A stretch of DNA of 59,074 nucleotides, from assembly GCA_002729125.1 (NCBI GenBank), contig PBTQ01000022.1, positions 1 to 59,074 of the forward strand, given 5' to 3'. The notes under the pieces are model-generated. The model did not search any database. It was not told where the DNA came from and worked only from the letters and a program-made list of their open reading frames with translations. Origin of the DNA: Acidimicrobiaceae bacterium. Its GTDB lineage: Bacteria > Actinomycetota > Acidimicrobiia > Acidimicrobiales > Aldehydirespiratoraceae. Of the stretch, positions 25,393 to 35,433 are shown piece by piece (within the stretch, counting starts at the first letter, position 1; every line of letters starts with the position of its first letter). The position numbers were made by a program, and so were the translations under genes.

Positions 25393-26871
25393 TCAGCGCA
25401 GATAGACGTACTGGTCGTCGTTCAAGATGGCCTCAATCCCGGCGTCGCGCAGGGCACCCGCCAAGTCGAACGGCTCGGCAATCTCAAAGCGCTGCATGCC
25501 GTGGTCGGCGAGCACGATGACCGCAGTGCGGTCGAGCTTTCCGGCGGACTCGATCTCCGCGAGCACATCGCGCATGCGCGCATCGGTGTCGCGAATGGCG
25601 GCGCGAAGGATCTCCGAATGCGGCCCGCCGGCGTGCCCGCAGGCGTCGGTGAGGTTGAACGTGAACCAGCTATAGCGGGGGAGCGCGCCGAACTCACCCC
25701 GCCAGATGTGCAGGGCCTCGTTGCGGGAGTGGGCGTCGTAGATCGATGCGTTGCGGAACTCCTTCACTCCCATGAAGTCTTCGGTGCGGTGCAGACGGCG
25801 ATCGGCATCGGAGAGGGCGGGGATCGGTCCGTTCGTCGTCATCTGGGCATACGTGGAGTAGTCGGCGCCGCGATCGCCGTATTCGTAGGTTGTGGCAGTA
25901 AACGCCTCGGGGTCGTGACGCTTCAGCGCCTCGTGGATCGTCTCGACGCCGGGGGCCAGGTGATCGCGGGCTCGGATCATCTGGTGATAGTCGAGCAGAT
26001 CGACATGGACACCTCGGTTCCGGTCGTACCAGGTGTTGTGGAGGACCCCCGACCGTCCGGGGAAAACGCCGGTGCACTGTGTCGTGTGGTTGGCCAACGT
26101 GGCGGTCGGCAGCGCTGAGATGCAGCCGTGTCGGTACGAGGTGCCTCGTTCGATCAGCGAGGCAATGCCAGGGGCCTCACCTCGGTCGACGGCGTCGTGT
26201 AGCGCGTTGGGGTTCACTCCATCCCACAGAAACACGACCACGTGGTCGGGACGCTCGTCGGGGTCGAGGAGTTCGGTGATTTCGTCGCCGTCCTGCATGG
26301 CGAGTCGGGCCCCGCTGCGGGCCCGACCGCCGCCGTCGACCCCATCGCCGGCCGGAATGCCGAGCAGGGCGGCGATTGTCGGCGCGACATCGACGGTGCG
26401 CAGATGCTCGGGCACGATGCCGCGAGATCGGGTCCCGGGCCCGGCTGCGATGAACGGTGCCCGGGCCTGGATACCGCCCAGCGAGCCGTGGTTCCCGACA
26501 CAGTCGTGGAACATTTGCTGGGGCGACCACATGACGGCGGCGTCGGGTGCGTGTTCCGCGTCGAAGTACTGCGCGATCGATTCGTACGCGAGGGGCGTGG
26601 CGAGTTCGCCGAGCGGCGCCCCCTCGACAACGATCTCGGCCTCGGTCCCGATGCCCTGATCGAGCGACTGGTTCCGCAGCGGGTGGTCGCCGGATTCGGC
26701 GAGGATCTCGATCGACCCGTCGGAGGTTTCGCAGAAATCGACGGCGCCGTCAGCTGACGCAGCCCGGAATCCGTCGTCGGTTCGCATGACCACTGTGTCG
26801 ACGTAGCGGGTCATGGACGAATCGGTGAGGAACGATTCGAGCCGGGAGACGGGGGCATCGGCGAGGGTCAC
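25393..26871 (-). CDS. Alkaline-phosphatase-superfamily phosphodiesterase, apparently circularly permuted
   Basis: A 492-residue protein of the type I phosphodiesterase/nucleotide pyrophosphatase fold, with all seven active-site residues but in rotated order. The last metal ligand (GNHGS, H128) comes first, in a domain that normally ends these enzymes and includes RTVDVAPTIAALLG. The usual N-terminal start then appears at residue 210 (VVVFLWDGVNPN, D217). It is followed by the nucleophile Thr258 (PTATLANH), D409 and H413 (TDACGH) and D456-H457 (ADHGMQ). No signal peptide. The GTG start lies 7 nt after TACGGT. The frame is unbroken and ends convergently against the hydrolase. Confidence 0.8.
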   Translation of the reverse strand: MTLADAPVSRLESFLTDSSMTRYVDTVVMRTDDGFRAASADGAVDFCETSDGSIEILAESGDHPLRNQSLDQGIGTEAEIVVEGAPLGELATPLAYESIAQYFDAEHAPDAAVMWSPQQMFHDCVGNHGSLGGIQARAPFIAAGPGTRSRGIVPEHLRTVDVAPTIAALLGIPAGDGVDGGGRARSGARLAMQDGDEITELLDPDERPDHVVVFLWDGVNPNALHDAVDRGEAPGIASLIERGTSYRHGCISALPTATLANHTTQCTGVFPGRSGVLHNTWYDRNRGVHVDLLDYHQMIRARDHLAPGVETIHEALKRHDPEAFTATTYEYGDRGADYSTYAQMTTNGPIPALSDADRRLHRTEDFMGVKEFRNASIYDAHSRNEALHIWRGEFGALPRYSWFTFNLTDACGHAGGPHSEILRAAIRDTDARMRDVLAEIESAGKLDRTAVIVLADHGMQRFEIAEPFDLAGALRDAGIEAILNDDQYVYLR

Positions 26872-26878
26872 CCAAGCG

Positions 26879-26884
26879 ACCGTA
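26879..26884 (-). promoter_or_regulatory. -10 hexamer of the phosphodiesterase gene
   Basis: TACGGT on the minus strand, 7 nt before GTG 26871. Confidence 0.5.
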
Positions 26885-26908
26885 ACCCGTGTCGCTCACC
26901 ACCGCCGG

Positions 26909-26936
26909 TTGACATTGCCGCCGGACGGGTTACCGT
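26909..26936 (+). promoter_or_regulatory. leuA operon promoter
   Basis: TTGACA (26909-26914), a 16-bp spacer and TACCGT (26931-26936) give a near-consensus promoter. The expected start point (26943-26944) coincides with the leader-peptide GTG. Confidence 0.65.
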
Positions 26937-26943
26937 GACGGCT

Positions 26944-26982
26944 GTGAAGTGCTGCGGCAACATCCTGCTTCTTCTCGTGTAG
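26944..26982 (+). CDS. leuA leader peptide, Leu-rich, probably leaderless
   Basis: A 12-codon reading frame GTG...TAG encoding VKCCGNILLLLV. Four consecutive Leu codons (26965-26976) are flanked by Ile and Val codons, the classic sensor of a branched-chain amino acid attenuator. The GTG lies 7 nt after the -10, so the ribosome probably loads on the 5' end of the RNA. A GTG at 26935 is in frame but would precede the transcription start. A hairpin begins right at its stop codon, and the attenuator and leuA follow. Confidence 0.72.
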   Translation: MKCCGNILLLLV

Positions 26983-27008
26983 GCGAGCGCCACATATCGG
27001 TGCTCGCC
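26982..27008 (+). promoter_or_regulatory. leader pause/anti-terminator hairpin of leuA
   Basis: GGCGAGC (26982-26988) pairs perfectly with GCTCGCC (27002-27008). Its 5' arm begins in the leader stop codon, so a ribosome stalled on the Leu codons would cover it. Confidence 0.6.
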
Positions 27009-27010
27009 GA

Positions 27011-27050
27011 ACCCTCCGTGCCCGAGTGGCCCGGAGGGTTTCTTGTTTTT
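27011..27050 (+). terminator. leuA attenuator (Rho-independent terminator)
   Basis: ACCCTCCG (27011-27018) pairs with CGGAGGGT (27032-27039) and is followed by the T-rich tail TTCTTGTTTTT (27040-27050). It lies between the leader peptide and leuA, where termination would occur when Leu-tRNA is plentiful. Confidence 0.75.
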
Positions 27051-27069
27051 CCGTACACTCTCTACCTGA

Positions 27070-28851
<1,782 letters not shown>

Positions 28852-28957
28852 ACCCAACCGGTCGCCGTGCGCGACCACGCTGCACTGCGGAACTTGCTCG
28901 GCGTCACGGAAACGTGTGGGATTCCTCTCGAAGAACCGTCCGATGCCCGTTGCTGGG

Positions 28958-28964
28958 CGAGGAG
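28958..28964 (+). promoter_or_regulatory. ribosome binding site of the LLM oxidoreductase
   Basis: GCGAGGA(G), 5-6 nt before ATG 28969. It decides that start over the upstream GTG at 28867. Confidence 0.5.
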
Positions 28965-28968
28965 TCCC

Positions 28969-29943
28969 ATGGCCTACACCGTCTTTCGACTGAATCATGT
29001 CCATCCGGATCCGAGTGACGGATCCGAGATGAGCGATCGTTACCGAGCAGCGCTCGACATGGTCGAGTTCCTCGATCAACGCGGCCTGAACGCCGTGCAA
29101 TTCGATGAGCACCACGTCAGTAGCACGGGCTGGTCACCGACCCCGATGATGAGCGCCGGCATGGTCTTGGCGCGCACTGAGAACGTGCTGTGCATGATCG
29201 GGGCGCTCCTGCTCCCGCTCCACGATCCGATCCGGGTCGCCGAAGATCTCGCCGTGCTTGATCTCGTTGGGAAGGGACGCATCGTCGTCACGATGGGCCT
29301 CGGCTATCGGCCGCTCGAATACACGGCGATGGACAAGGAATGGGGTCGTCGCGGCAAGATCATGGACGAGTCGCTCGACGTGCTGATGAAGGCATGGACG
29401 GGCGAGCCGTTCGAACACAATGGCGAGACGGTGCAGGTGCTGCCGAAGCCGTTCACCTCGCCGCATCCCCAGATCATGATCGGAGGATCGGCGAAGGCAT
29501 CAGCCCGCCGAGCCGCCCGCCTCGGTCTGCCCCTCTACATGAACGGCAACCCGCCCGGGATCAAGGAACTCTACGAAGAGTTGTGCGCCGAGAACGGTAC
29601 TGTGCCGTTCTGCATCGCCCCCGAGGAGGCGCCGCAGCTGTTCATCACCGAAGACCCCGACCGCGCCTGGGCCGAACTGGGCGAGCACTTCATGCTCGAG
29701 GCCCGCACGTACGCCGACTGGCAGCCTGAGGGTCAGAACTCGCCGGTGCACTCGCATGCGATGACGGTCGACGATCTGCGTGACGAGGGCATCTACCGCT
29801 TCCTTACCCCCGACGAGGCCCGTGAGTTCGTGGCCGGCGCCGGGTCGTGCACGCTCCACCCGCTCGCCGGCGGGATGCCGATCGACGAGGCGTGGCGTTC
29901 GGTCGAACTGTTCGCCGACGCCGTGCTCAGCGGCGACTCGTGA
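28969..29943 (+). CDS. LLM class flavin-dependent oxidoreductase
   Basis: Luciferase-like TIM-barrel oxidoreductase of 324 residues using FMN or F420. Seen: FRLNHVHPDP at the first strand, AVQFDEHHVSSTGWSPTPM (bacterial-luciferase-like), GLGYRPLEYTAMD and the PQIMIGGSAKASARRAARLG flavin-binding end. The EHH motif is closer to alkanal monooxygenase-like proteins than to the 36856 paralogue. The stop overlaps the next gene by 4 bp (GTGA). Confidence 0.87.
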   Translation: MAYTVFRLNHVHPDPSDGSEMSDRYRAALDMVEFLDQRGLNAVQFDEHHVSSTGWSPTPMMSAGMVLARTENVLCMIGALLLPLHDPIRVAEDLAVLDLVGKGRIVVTMGLGYRPLEYTAMDKEWGRRGKIMDESLDVLMKAWTGEPFEHNGETVQVLPKPFTSPHPQIMIGGSAKASARRAARLGLPLYMNGNPPGIKELYEELCAENGTVPFCIAPEEAPQLFITEDPDRAWAELGEHFMLEARTYADWQPEGQNSPVHSHAMTVDDLRDEGIYRFLTPDEAREFVAGAGSCTLHPLAGGMPIDEAWRSVELFADAVLSGDS

Positions 29944-30833
29944 CCGACTGGAACGACCTCTCCGCTCGAGGAGGCCGCGCCGGGCACGATCTCGTTGGGT
30001 GGGTCATGTGGGACGAACGGGCAAAGGCTGGTCTCGGCGAACTCGGCTTCCACAACACCGGAGCCTGGATCGTGGCTTGGCGTCTCGCTGGGCTGGGCAA
30101 CACGCCCCATCCCGTTGCTGCCGCGCTGACCTATTCGATCCATCCCGGCTTCATCGAGGCCATTCGTGGAGCGATCGACGCTGTCACCACCAACGACGCC
30201 GTGCTCGGCGTGCTCGACGACGCCATCGTGCCTGGGCTGGAGTCGATGGTGCCCGGCCTCGCTGCCGATCTCGGCGAACTGGCCGACGACCTGTGGGTCG
30301 GGGTCGATGCCATGTTCCACGGCATGCGGCCGTTCTTCTCGGCGTTCCGGGCGCGTCCACGACCCGCTGATCGGGATCCGGGCCTGTCTGCCTGGCATGC
30401 CCTCAACTGCATCCGTGAGCTGCGCGGTGACAACCACTGGGCGTTGCTCGCGAGTGAGGGGATCGACGACGTCGAGGCGGGCTTGCTCCACTCGGCGATC
30501 GTCGATGTCGACGAGTACGGCGGCGAGGAGTGGATCGCCCGCAGCCGAGGTGGCGACGATCAGTCGGTCGCTGCTGCGTGGTCCCGTCTCGAAGCCCGCG
30601 GACTCGCTGTCGACGGGCGGCTCAGTGACACCGGCCGAGCCCTCCGTCTCGACCTCGAACAACGCACCGACGAGCTCACCGCACCGGTGTGGCAGGCGAT
30701 CGGTGAGACGGCCACGGTGAAGCTGCTCGCCCTCGTCGAACCCCACCAGGACACGTTCGTTCAGCGGATCGACGAAACGGCCGGCCCCCGCTGGATGCCG
30801 GCGGTCCGGCCGGGTGGCTCGGCGAGCGTCTGA
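29940..30833 (+). CDS. SCO6045/SalK-like helical protein
   Basis: A 297-residue protein resembling actinobacterial SalK/SCO6045-type proteins, with GELGFHNTGAWIVAWRLAGLG at the start, repeated helical segments and a winged-helix-like C-terminal half (AAWSRLEARGLAVDGRLSDTGRALR). The C-terminal half could bind DNA or act as a dimerisation domain. It is translationally coupled to the LLM oxidoreductase (4-bp overlap), so it may regulate or partner it. Function is not known with confidence. Confidence 0.65.
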   Translation: MTDWNDLSARGGRAGHDLVGWVMWDERAKAGLGELGFHNTGAWIVAWRLAGLGNTPHPVAAALTYSIHPGFIEAIRGAIDAVTTNDAVLGVLDDAIVPGLESMVPGLAADLGELADDLWVGVDAMFHGMRPFFSAFRARPRPADRDPGLSAWHALNCIRELRGDNHWALLASEGIDDVEAGLLHSAIVDVDEYGGEEWIARSRGGDDQSVAAAWSRLEARGLAVDGRLSDTGRALRLDLEQRTDELTAPVWQAIGETATVKLLALVEPHQDTFVQRIDETAGPRWMPAVRPGGSASV

Positions 30834-30837
30834 CGGT

Positions 30838-31464
30838 TCAGAAAATCCCGGCGGCGAGTGCGGCGATCTCGGGTCCGGCCTTGTCGACCGATCCGCTGTC
30901 GAATGGTGGCTGCGGGTCGTATTCGATGCCGAGCTGGATCGTCTTGGCGACATCGTCGCCCGCGACCCGGGCGGCCAAGGTGAGCGCCATGTCGATACCG
31001 GCCGACACGCCTGCGGCTGTCACGTACTTGCCGTCGATGACCACCCGCTCGTTGCTCACCGGCGTGGCCCCGAATCCCCTGAGGGCATCGACGGCGGCCC
31101 AGTGCGAGGTCGCCCGCTTCCCGCTGAGAACGCCGGCCGATCCGAGGATCAGCGAACCCGTGCAAACCGAGGTGGTCCATGTGGAGCTGGCGTCGATCAT
31201 GCGCACCCACTCCTGGATCTTCTCGTCGGCCGCAGCGGCGAACGTGCCGTCGACCCCGCCGGGCACGACGAGGATGTCGGCTGCGTCGATCTGATCGATC
31301 GTGTGGGTGGCGGTGAGCCCGAGGACACCGGTGTCGGCCATGAACGGCCCCGTGGTCGTGCCGACGCTGACCGCTTCCGCCTCGGGGAGACGGCTTAGAA
31401 CGTCGTGCGGCCCGATGATGTCGAGGGTGGTGAGCCCTTCGTAGAGAAAGAAGGCGATCCGCAT
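30838..31464 (-). CDS. DJ-1/PfpI family protein
   Basis: A 208-residue class I glutamine-amidotransferase-like protein (DJ-1/PfpI fold). MRIAFFLYEGLTTLDIIGP is the typical start, and the nucleophile elbow is SVCTGSLILG with the conserved Cys near residue 102; RATSHWAAVD carries the His. There is no HTH tail, so it resembles isonitrile hydratase (InhA) or stand-alone GlxA-like proteins. ATG 31473 is an alternative start, 3 codons upstream. It is divergent from the PhyH gene. Confidence 0.85.
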   Translation of the reverse strand: MRIAFFLYEGLTTLDIIGPHDVLSRLPEAEAVSVGTTTGPFMADTGVLGLTATHTIDQIDAADILVVPGGVDGTFAAAADEKIQEWVRMIDASSTWTTSVCTGSLILGSAGVLSGKRATSHWAAVDALRGFGATPVSNERVVIDGKYVTAAGVSAGIDMALTLAARVAGDDVAKTIQLGIEYDPQPPFDSGSVDKAGPEIAALAAGIF

Positions 31465-31504
31465 GTTTTGCATCGTGGCATGTGGCTGCCTCACACTGCG
31501 AGCA

Positions 31505-32377
31505 ATGGAGATCATCCATCTGCCCTCGTCCACCTCCGGCGCTGAGATCGCCAAGGTGCTTCGCCGTGACGGTGCCGTCGTCGTCGACGAGATGGTCAAC
31601 CCCAGCCTCCTGGATCGCTTTTTTGACGAGATGCAGCCCTTTGTCGACGCCACCCGAAACGGCGGCGACGGGTTCACCGGGTTCACCACCCGCCGGACCG
31701 GTGGCCTGCTCGCCCGTTCGGCGACGGCGCAGGAGCTCGTGATGCACCCCTCGATCATCGCCGCGTGCGACGACTTCCTCGGGCACGTCACCAGCTACCA
31801 AATCCACCTCACCCAGATCATCGACATCGGCCCGGGCGGTGAAGCTCAGCCGATCCATCGGGACCAGTGGGCGTTCGATTTCTTCCCGTTCCCCATCGGC
31901 TACGACGTGCAGTGCAACACGATCTGGGCCGGCGACGACTTCACCGAGGAAAACGGTGCGACCCGTATCGTGATTGGGAGCAACCAACTCGACGACGGGC
32001 TGCAGTTCACCCTCAAGGACTCGATCCCCGCCGAGATGACGAAGGGCTCGGTGCTCTTCTACAGCGGCAGCGTCTACCATGGCGGCGGCGCCAACGACTC
32101 CGACGCGAATCGCCGTGCGATCAACATCACCTACAACGTGAGCTTCCTCCGTCAGGAGGAGAACCAGTACCTGTCGGTGCCACGCGAGCAGGCGGCCGCG
32201 TTCCCAGAGCCACTCCAGCGGCTGATGGGCTACCAGGTGGGAGCCTACGCACTCGGCTACATCGATGACCTGCGCGATCCGATCAGCGTGCTCACCGGAG
32301 AGGAATCGGCCGAGGTGTCGTTCGCTGGGGAATCCGAGGAAGCCCGGGCGACGGTGGAAGCTCGCCAACAGGAATAG
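31505..32377 (+). CDS. Phytanoyl-CoA dioxygenase (PhyH) family protein
   Basis: A 290-residue Fe(II)/2-oxoglutarate-dependent hydroxylase. The cupin core carries the metal HxD in QPIHRDQWAF, the distal His in SVYHGGGAND, and the 2-oxoglutarate Arg in RRAINITYN; LTQIIDIGPGG precedes it. PhyH enzymes hydroxylate acyl-CoAs or small molecules; the substrate here is unknown. ATG 31505 fits the family start, and no good Shine-Dalgarno is seen. It converges on the acyl-CoA ligase. Confidence 0.88.
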   Translation: MEIIHLPSSTSGAEIAKVLRRDGAVVVDEMVNPSLLDRFFDEMQPFVDATRNGGDGFTGFTTRRTGGLLARSATAQELVMHPSIIAACDDFLGHVTSYQIHLTQIIDIGPGGEAQPIHRDQWAFDFFPFPIGYDVQCNTIWAGDDFTEENGATRIVIGSNQLDDGLQFTLKDSIPAEMTKGSVLFYSGSVYHGGGANDSDANRRAINITYNVSFLRQEENQYLSVPREQAAAFPEPLQRLMGYQVGAYALGYIDDLRDPISVLTGEESAEVSFAGESEEARATVEARQQE

Positions 32378-32404
32378 CTCCAGCACGCTCCGGGGTGCTC
32401 ACCA

Positions 32405-32430
32405 GCGCGGCTCGGGCCAGTGGGCCGCGC
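32405..32430. terminator. possible bidirectional terminator after the PhyH gene
   Basis: GCGCGGC (32405-32411) and GCCGCGC (32424-32430) form a 7-bp perfect stem between convergent genes. There is no T-run. Confidence 0.4.
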
Positions 32431-32434
32431 CGCT

Positions 32435-33928
32435 TCAGATCTTGCGGTCGTGACCTTCCCAATACGGGTCACGCAACGATGAGAGGTACAGCTTGCCGTT
32501 CGGTTGGCGGGGGAGTGACTCGTGAACGTCGATCGAACGCGGCACCTTGTGGCGCCCGAGGCGTTCGCGGGCGAAGTTGATGAGCTCGGTGTCGGCGACG
32601 GTCTCGCCGGCAGCGAACTCCACCGCCGCCTTGACCTGTTCGCCCCACTCCTCGTCGGGAATGCCGAAAACTGCGACGTCGACCACGGCTGGGTGTTCGA
32701 GCAGGGCCTGCTCGACCTCGGCCGGATACACGTTGACCCCACCGGTGATGATCATGTTCGTGGCCCGGTCGGCGAGGAAGATCCACCCCTCGCTGTCGAC
32801 ATGGCCCATGTCGCCGAGTGTGAAGACCCTGGGTCGCAGATAGCTGGAGGCCGTCTTCTCCGGGGCATTCCAGTACGCGAACGGTTCGGGCTTGTTCGGC
32901 GTATGGCAGAACAATCGTCCGACCTTGCCAGGAGCGAGTCGCGCGCCATCCTCATCCACGGCGAAGACCTCGAAACCGGGCACCGGTCGCCCGACTGTGC
33001 CGGGATGCGCCAGCCAGTCGGCGGAGTCGACCCGGGTGAACACACCGGCTTCGGAGGTCCCCCAGTACTCGACCAAGATCGGACCCAGCCAGTCGATCAT
33101 CTGGCGCTTCACCGCCGGCGCAATCGGTGCGGCCCCATGAAGGACGACGTCGAGCGACGATAGATCGCGCAGCCGAGCACTCTCGTTGAGACGCAGCATC
33201 CGGACCATCATCGTTGGCACGAGATGCGTGCGGCGGACCTGCTCCTGCTCGATCAACTCGAGGGTGCGGGCTGCGTCGAACCTCCGCATGATCCGCAAGG
33301 TCGCCCCATTGCACAGATCGAAGAAAGCGAAACCACCGACGGCCGCGTGGTACGCCGGCCCGGCGACAAGGTGAACGCCCTCGCCGGTCATGGCGACATC
33401 GTGGCCGGCGTTGCGCTGCACGGCGAGCATCCCGTCGAGTGCAGCGGGGATGGCCCGCTTCACCCCTTTGGGGTGGCCGGTCGTCCCCGACGTATAGGAA
33501 AAACGCGACCCTGCCGGAGCGTCGAGCGCGAATGGGGTGGGGTCGCCACCGGCGACCATCGCTTCGTACGCATCGCCGAAGCAGATCGTCGTGATGTCGT
33601 CGGGGGCGAGGGAGGCGAGGTCGTCCTCGGCGAAGATCATCGTCAGGTCGGCGTCGCGGGCGACGTAGCCCACCTCGCTCGGCGCGAGCAGACCGTTGAT
33701 CGGCACGAACCAGATGCCCGAGAGCATCGATGCGAGGTAGAGCTCGAAGAACTCGGCTCGGTTCTCGGTGAGTGTGCCGACATGACCACCGACCGGTACC
33801 CCAGTGGCCTGCATGGCCCGGCCCAGTCGAGTCGCTCGCTCGAGGAGTTCGGCGAAGGTGACCGTCGTCCCGAGGTCGTCGATCAGGGCGGGACGCTCGG
33901 GGTGGATGAGGGCGATGTCGACGGGCAT
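32435..33928 (-). CDS. AMP-dependent acyl-CoA synthetase/ligase, copy A
   Basis: Activates a carboxylic acid with ATP and CoA through an acyl-adenylate. The 497-residue ANL enzyme shows the P-loop-like FSYTSGTTGHPKGV, EYWGTSEAG, FTLGDMGHVDSEGWIFLADR and GGVNVYPAEVE, and the catalytic Lys in the C-terminal PNGKLY. It overlaps the peptidase gene upstream by one base (TGATG), an unexpected partnership. It is similar in key blocks to the ligase at 46507. A fatty acid or sterol side-chain acid is the likely substrate class. Confidence 0.92.
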   Translation of the reverse strand: MPVDIALIHPERPALIDDLGTTVTFAELLERATRLGRAMQATGVPVGGHVGTLTENRAEFFELYLASMLSGIWFVPINGLLAPSEVGYVARDADLTMIFAEDDLASLAPDDITTICFGDAYEAMVAGGDPTPFALDAPAGSRFSYTSGTTGHPKGVKRAIPAALDGMLAVQRNAGHDVAMTGEGVHLVAGPAYHAAVGGFAFFDLCNGATLRIMRRFDAARTLELIEQEQVRRTHLVPTMMVRMLRLNESARLRDLSSLDVVLHGAAPIAPAVKRQMIDWLGPILVEYWGTSEAGVFTRVDSADWLAHPGTVGRPVPGFEVFAVDEDGARLAPGKVGRLFCHTPNKPEPFAYWNAPEKTASSYLRPRVFTLGDMGHVDSEGWIFLADRATNMIITGGVNVYPAEVEQALLEHPAVVDVAVFGIPDEEWGEQVKAAVEFAAGETVADTELINFARERLGRHKVPRSIDVHESLPRQPNGKLYLSSLRDPYWEGHDRKI

Positions 33929-35124
33929 CAGCCGCCCGTCGTCGACCAGTGCCAGGGTTCACTCGGGAGGTTGTAGAACCCGTATTGCGGGGCGACCTCG
34001 GCGAGGGCGCGGAACACGTCGCTGTTCCGGCTGCGCAGAACGCGACCGTTGAGGGTGAAATCGATCGCCAGACCGACCTCATGCTGGCTCAGGCCAGGCC
34101 GGGCTGTTGGCGGGCGGCACCGACTCGCTGGCATCTCCCAGATCGCATAGTCCGAGGTGCCGCAATTGGCTCGCCGGAGGCGAATTTGACTCTCAATGCT
34201 GCGGTAGCCGCCACCGCCAAGGTTGAACCCCCGAGCCGCCATGGCGGCGAGGATGCCGCGCACCTGGTCCTCCACCAGAACGTTGACGGTAATGCCGCTG
34301 ACCGTCACGAGCTCGATATCGGAATCGGGGGGCACCGTGACGCTGCCACCACTCGGCGGGATGCGATTGGCGATCGCGTCGGCGATGCGTTGCTCCTCGA
34401 CGCGAATCTGCTCGGAGAGTTCTGCTTCGAGCGCTTCAAGTGCGACCGCCTCGCTGAGACGACGCTCCTGACGATCGATTGCCTCGAGGAGGAGCTGGTC
34501 CTCGATGGCGAGGGCGGTCTCGAGTTCGGCGAGACGGAACCGCATCTCCTCGCGGTTGCTCTCAGCTTCGGCAGCGGCTTGCTCGGCGAGCAGGCGCTGG
34601 AACTCGAGCTCGGCCCCGATTGATCGTAGGTTGTCGAGCCCTTCGAGCCCGGTGCTGGTGCCAATCTCCGCCAGCGTCTCGGCCCGTGAGGCCTCCCATG
34701 GATCGTCGCCGAGGGCCTCGAGATCATCGAAGCCCTGGAAGGAGACATAGCTGTCGATCACGGCGTTCTGCAGGTCGATGCGGGCCTGTTCCTCTCGAAC
34801 CTCAAGGTTGACGATCGCCTTGAGCGCAGTGGCCTGGACGGCGTCAGCGTCGATGACGGCTCGGTTGGCGGCCTCGACGGCCGCCTGCTGAGCGTCGACA
34901 TTGCCCCGCGCGGCCGCGAGCGCGACCTCAAGATCGGCGACATCGGCAGTTGTTGCGTCGACCTCGCTCGCGAGTTCGGCAGCCTGGGCCTGGACCTCAC
35001 GCCGCTCTTCGCGGAGCTCGTCGGGGGTCGCCGCGTCGACGATGGTCGCAAGCGTCGCCAGAGCGGCGACGGCAGCGAGGAAGGCCACTCGGTGGTGGCG
35101 ATCGAAGATCGGACCCGTACCCAT
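33928..35124 (-). CDS. D-alanyl-D-alanine carboxypeptidase (VanY/M15) with coiled-coil N-terminus
   Basis: Cell-wall hydrolase of 398 residues, probably exported. The hydrophobic segment VAFLAAVAALATLATIVDAA (residues 13-32) looks like a signal peptide or anchor. A long heptad-rich coiled coil of Ala, Glu and Gln (about residues 35-260) follows. The C-terminal M15B domain carries the metal motif SQHEVGLAID and the PWHW end. The ATG at 35124 is chosen because it puts the hydrophobic segment near the N terminus; an in-frame start exists at 35184. The architecture resembles peptidoglycan hydrolase/NlpC-type coiled-coil partners of FtsEX. Confidence 0.85.
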   Translation of the reverse strand: MGTGPIFDRHHRVAFLAAVAALATLATIVDAATPDELREERREVQAQAAELASEVDATTADVADLEVALAAARGNVDAQQAAVEAANRAVIDADAVQATALKAIVNLEVREEQARIDLQNAVIDSYVSFQGFDDLEALGDDPWEASRAETLAEIGTSTGLEGLDNLRSIGAELEFQRLLAEQAAAEAESNREEMRFRLAELETALAIEDQLLLEAIDRQERRLSEAVALEALEAELSEQIRVEEQRIADAIANRIPPSGGSVTVPPDSDIELVTVSGITVNVLVEDQVRGILAAMAARGFNLGGGGYRSIESQIRLRRANCGTSDYAIWEMPASRCRPPTARPGLSQHEVGLAIDFTLNGRVLRSRNSDVFRALAEVAPQYGFYNLPSEPWHWSTTGG

Positions 35125-35433
35125 TTCGTCACACGTTCGTAACCGAACCACGAAGACGATACTGCCGAGTGACAGCCGAGTCACCCTCGGCGCAATCGGG
35201 AACGCGAGTCGAGCGTTGCCGCCTCGGGCAGTGCTCTCGTGGCGGTGTTCAGTTTCTCGGCTGCAAAGCTGGCGGCAGCCTAGTAGCGGGCTATGAACGA
35301 CTCGATCTCGTCGCGCTGAATCACGTCGCCAATCTCGTCAAACACCCCGCCGCCGCGCTCATCGACCGTGCCCGAGATCGCCACCGGACCAGATCCCCGG
35401 TTGCGCAGCGCGAGGGCAGAGTCTCCACGTCGA
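35125..35433. other. intergenic region with remnant coding signal
   Basis: About 310 bases between the peptidase start and the SDR end. TATCGT (35156-35161, minus) could be the peptidase -10. Minus-strand 35280-35421 holds the reading frame described separately. I see nothing convincing in 35185-35279. Confidence 0.5.
35280..35421 (-). pseudogene. possible C-terminal gene remnant, no start codon
   Basis: A minus-strand open frame ends at TAG 35282-35280 and reads GDSALALRNRG through VFDEIGDVIQRDEIESFIARY. It is acidic and helical, with high third-position GC like real genes of the window. It has no ATG, GTG or TTG start; the frame closes at a TGA just inside the SDR. It lies in another frame just downstream of the SDR. 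It may be the tail of a decayed gene, or chance. No family is recognised. Confidence 0.3.

Noticed and set aside
31464-31505. Regulatory repeat GCATGT/GCATCGTGGCATGT between divergent DJ-1 and PhyH genes
   Set aside because: The short direct repeats overlap the start codons and can be explained by the coding sequence; no palindrome or -10 stands out.
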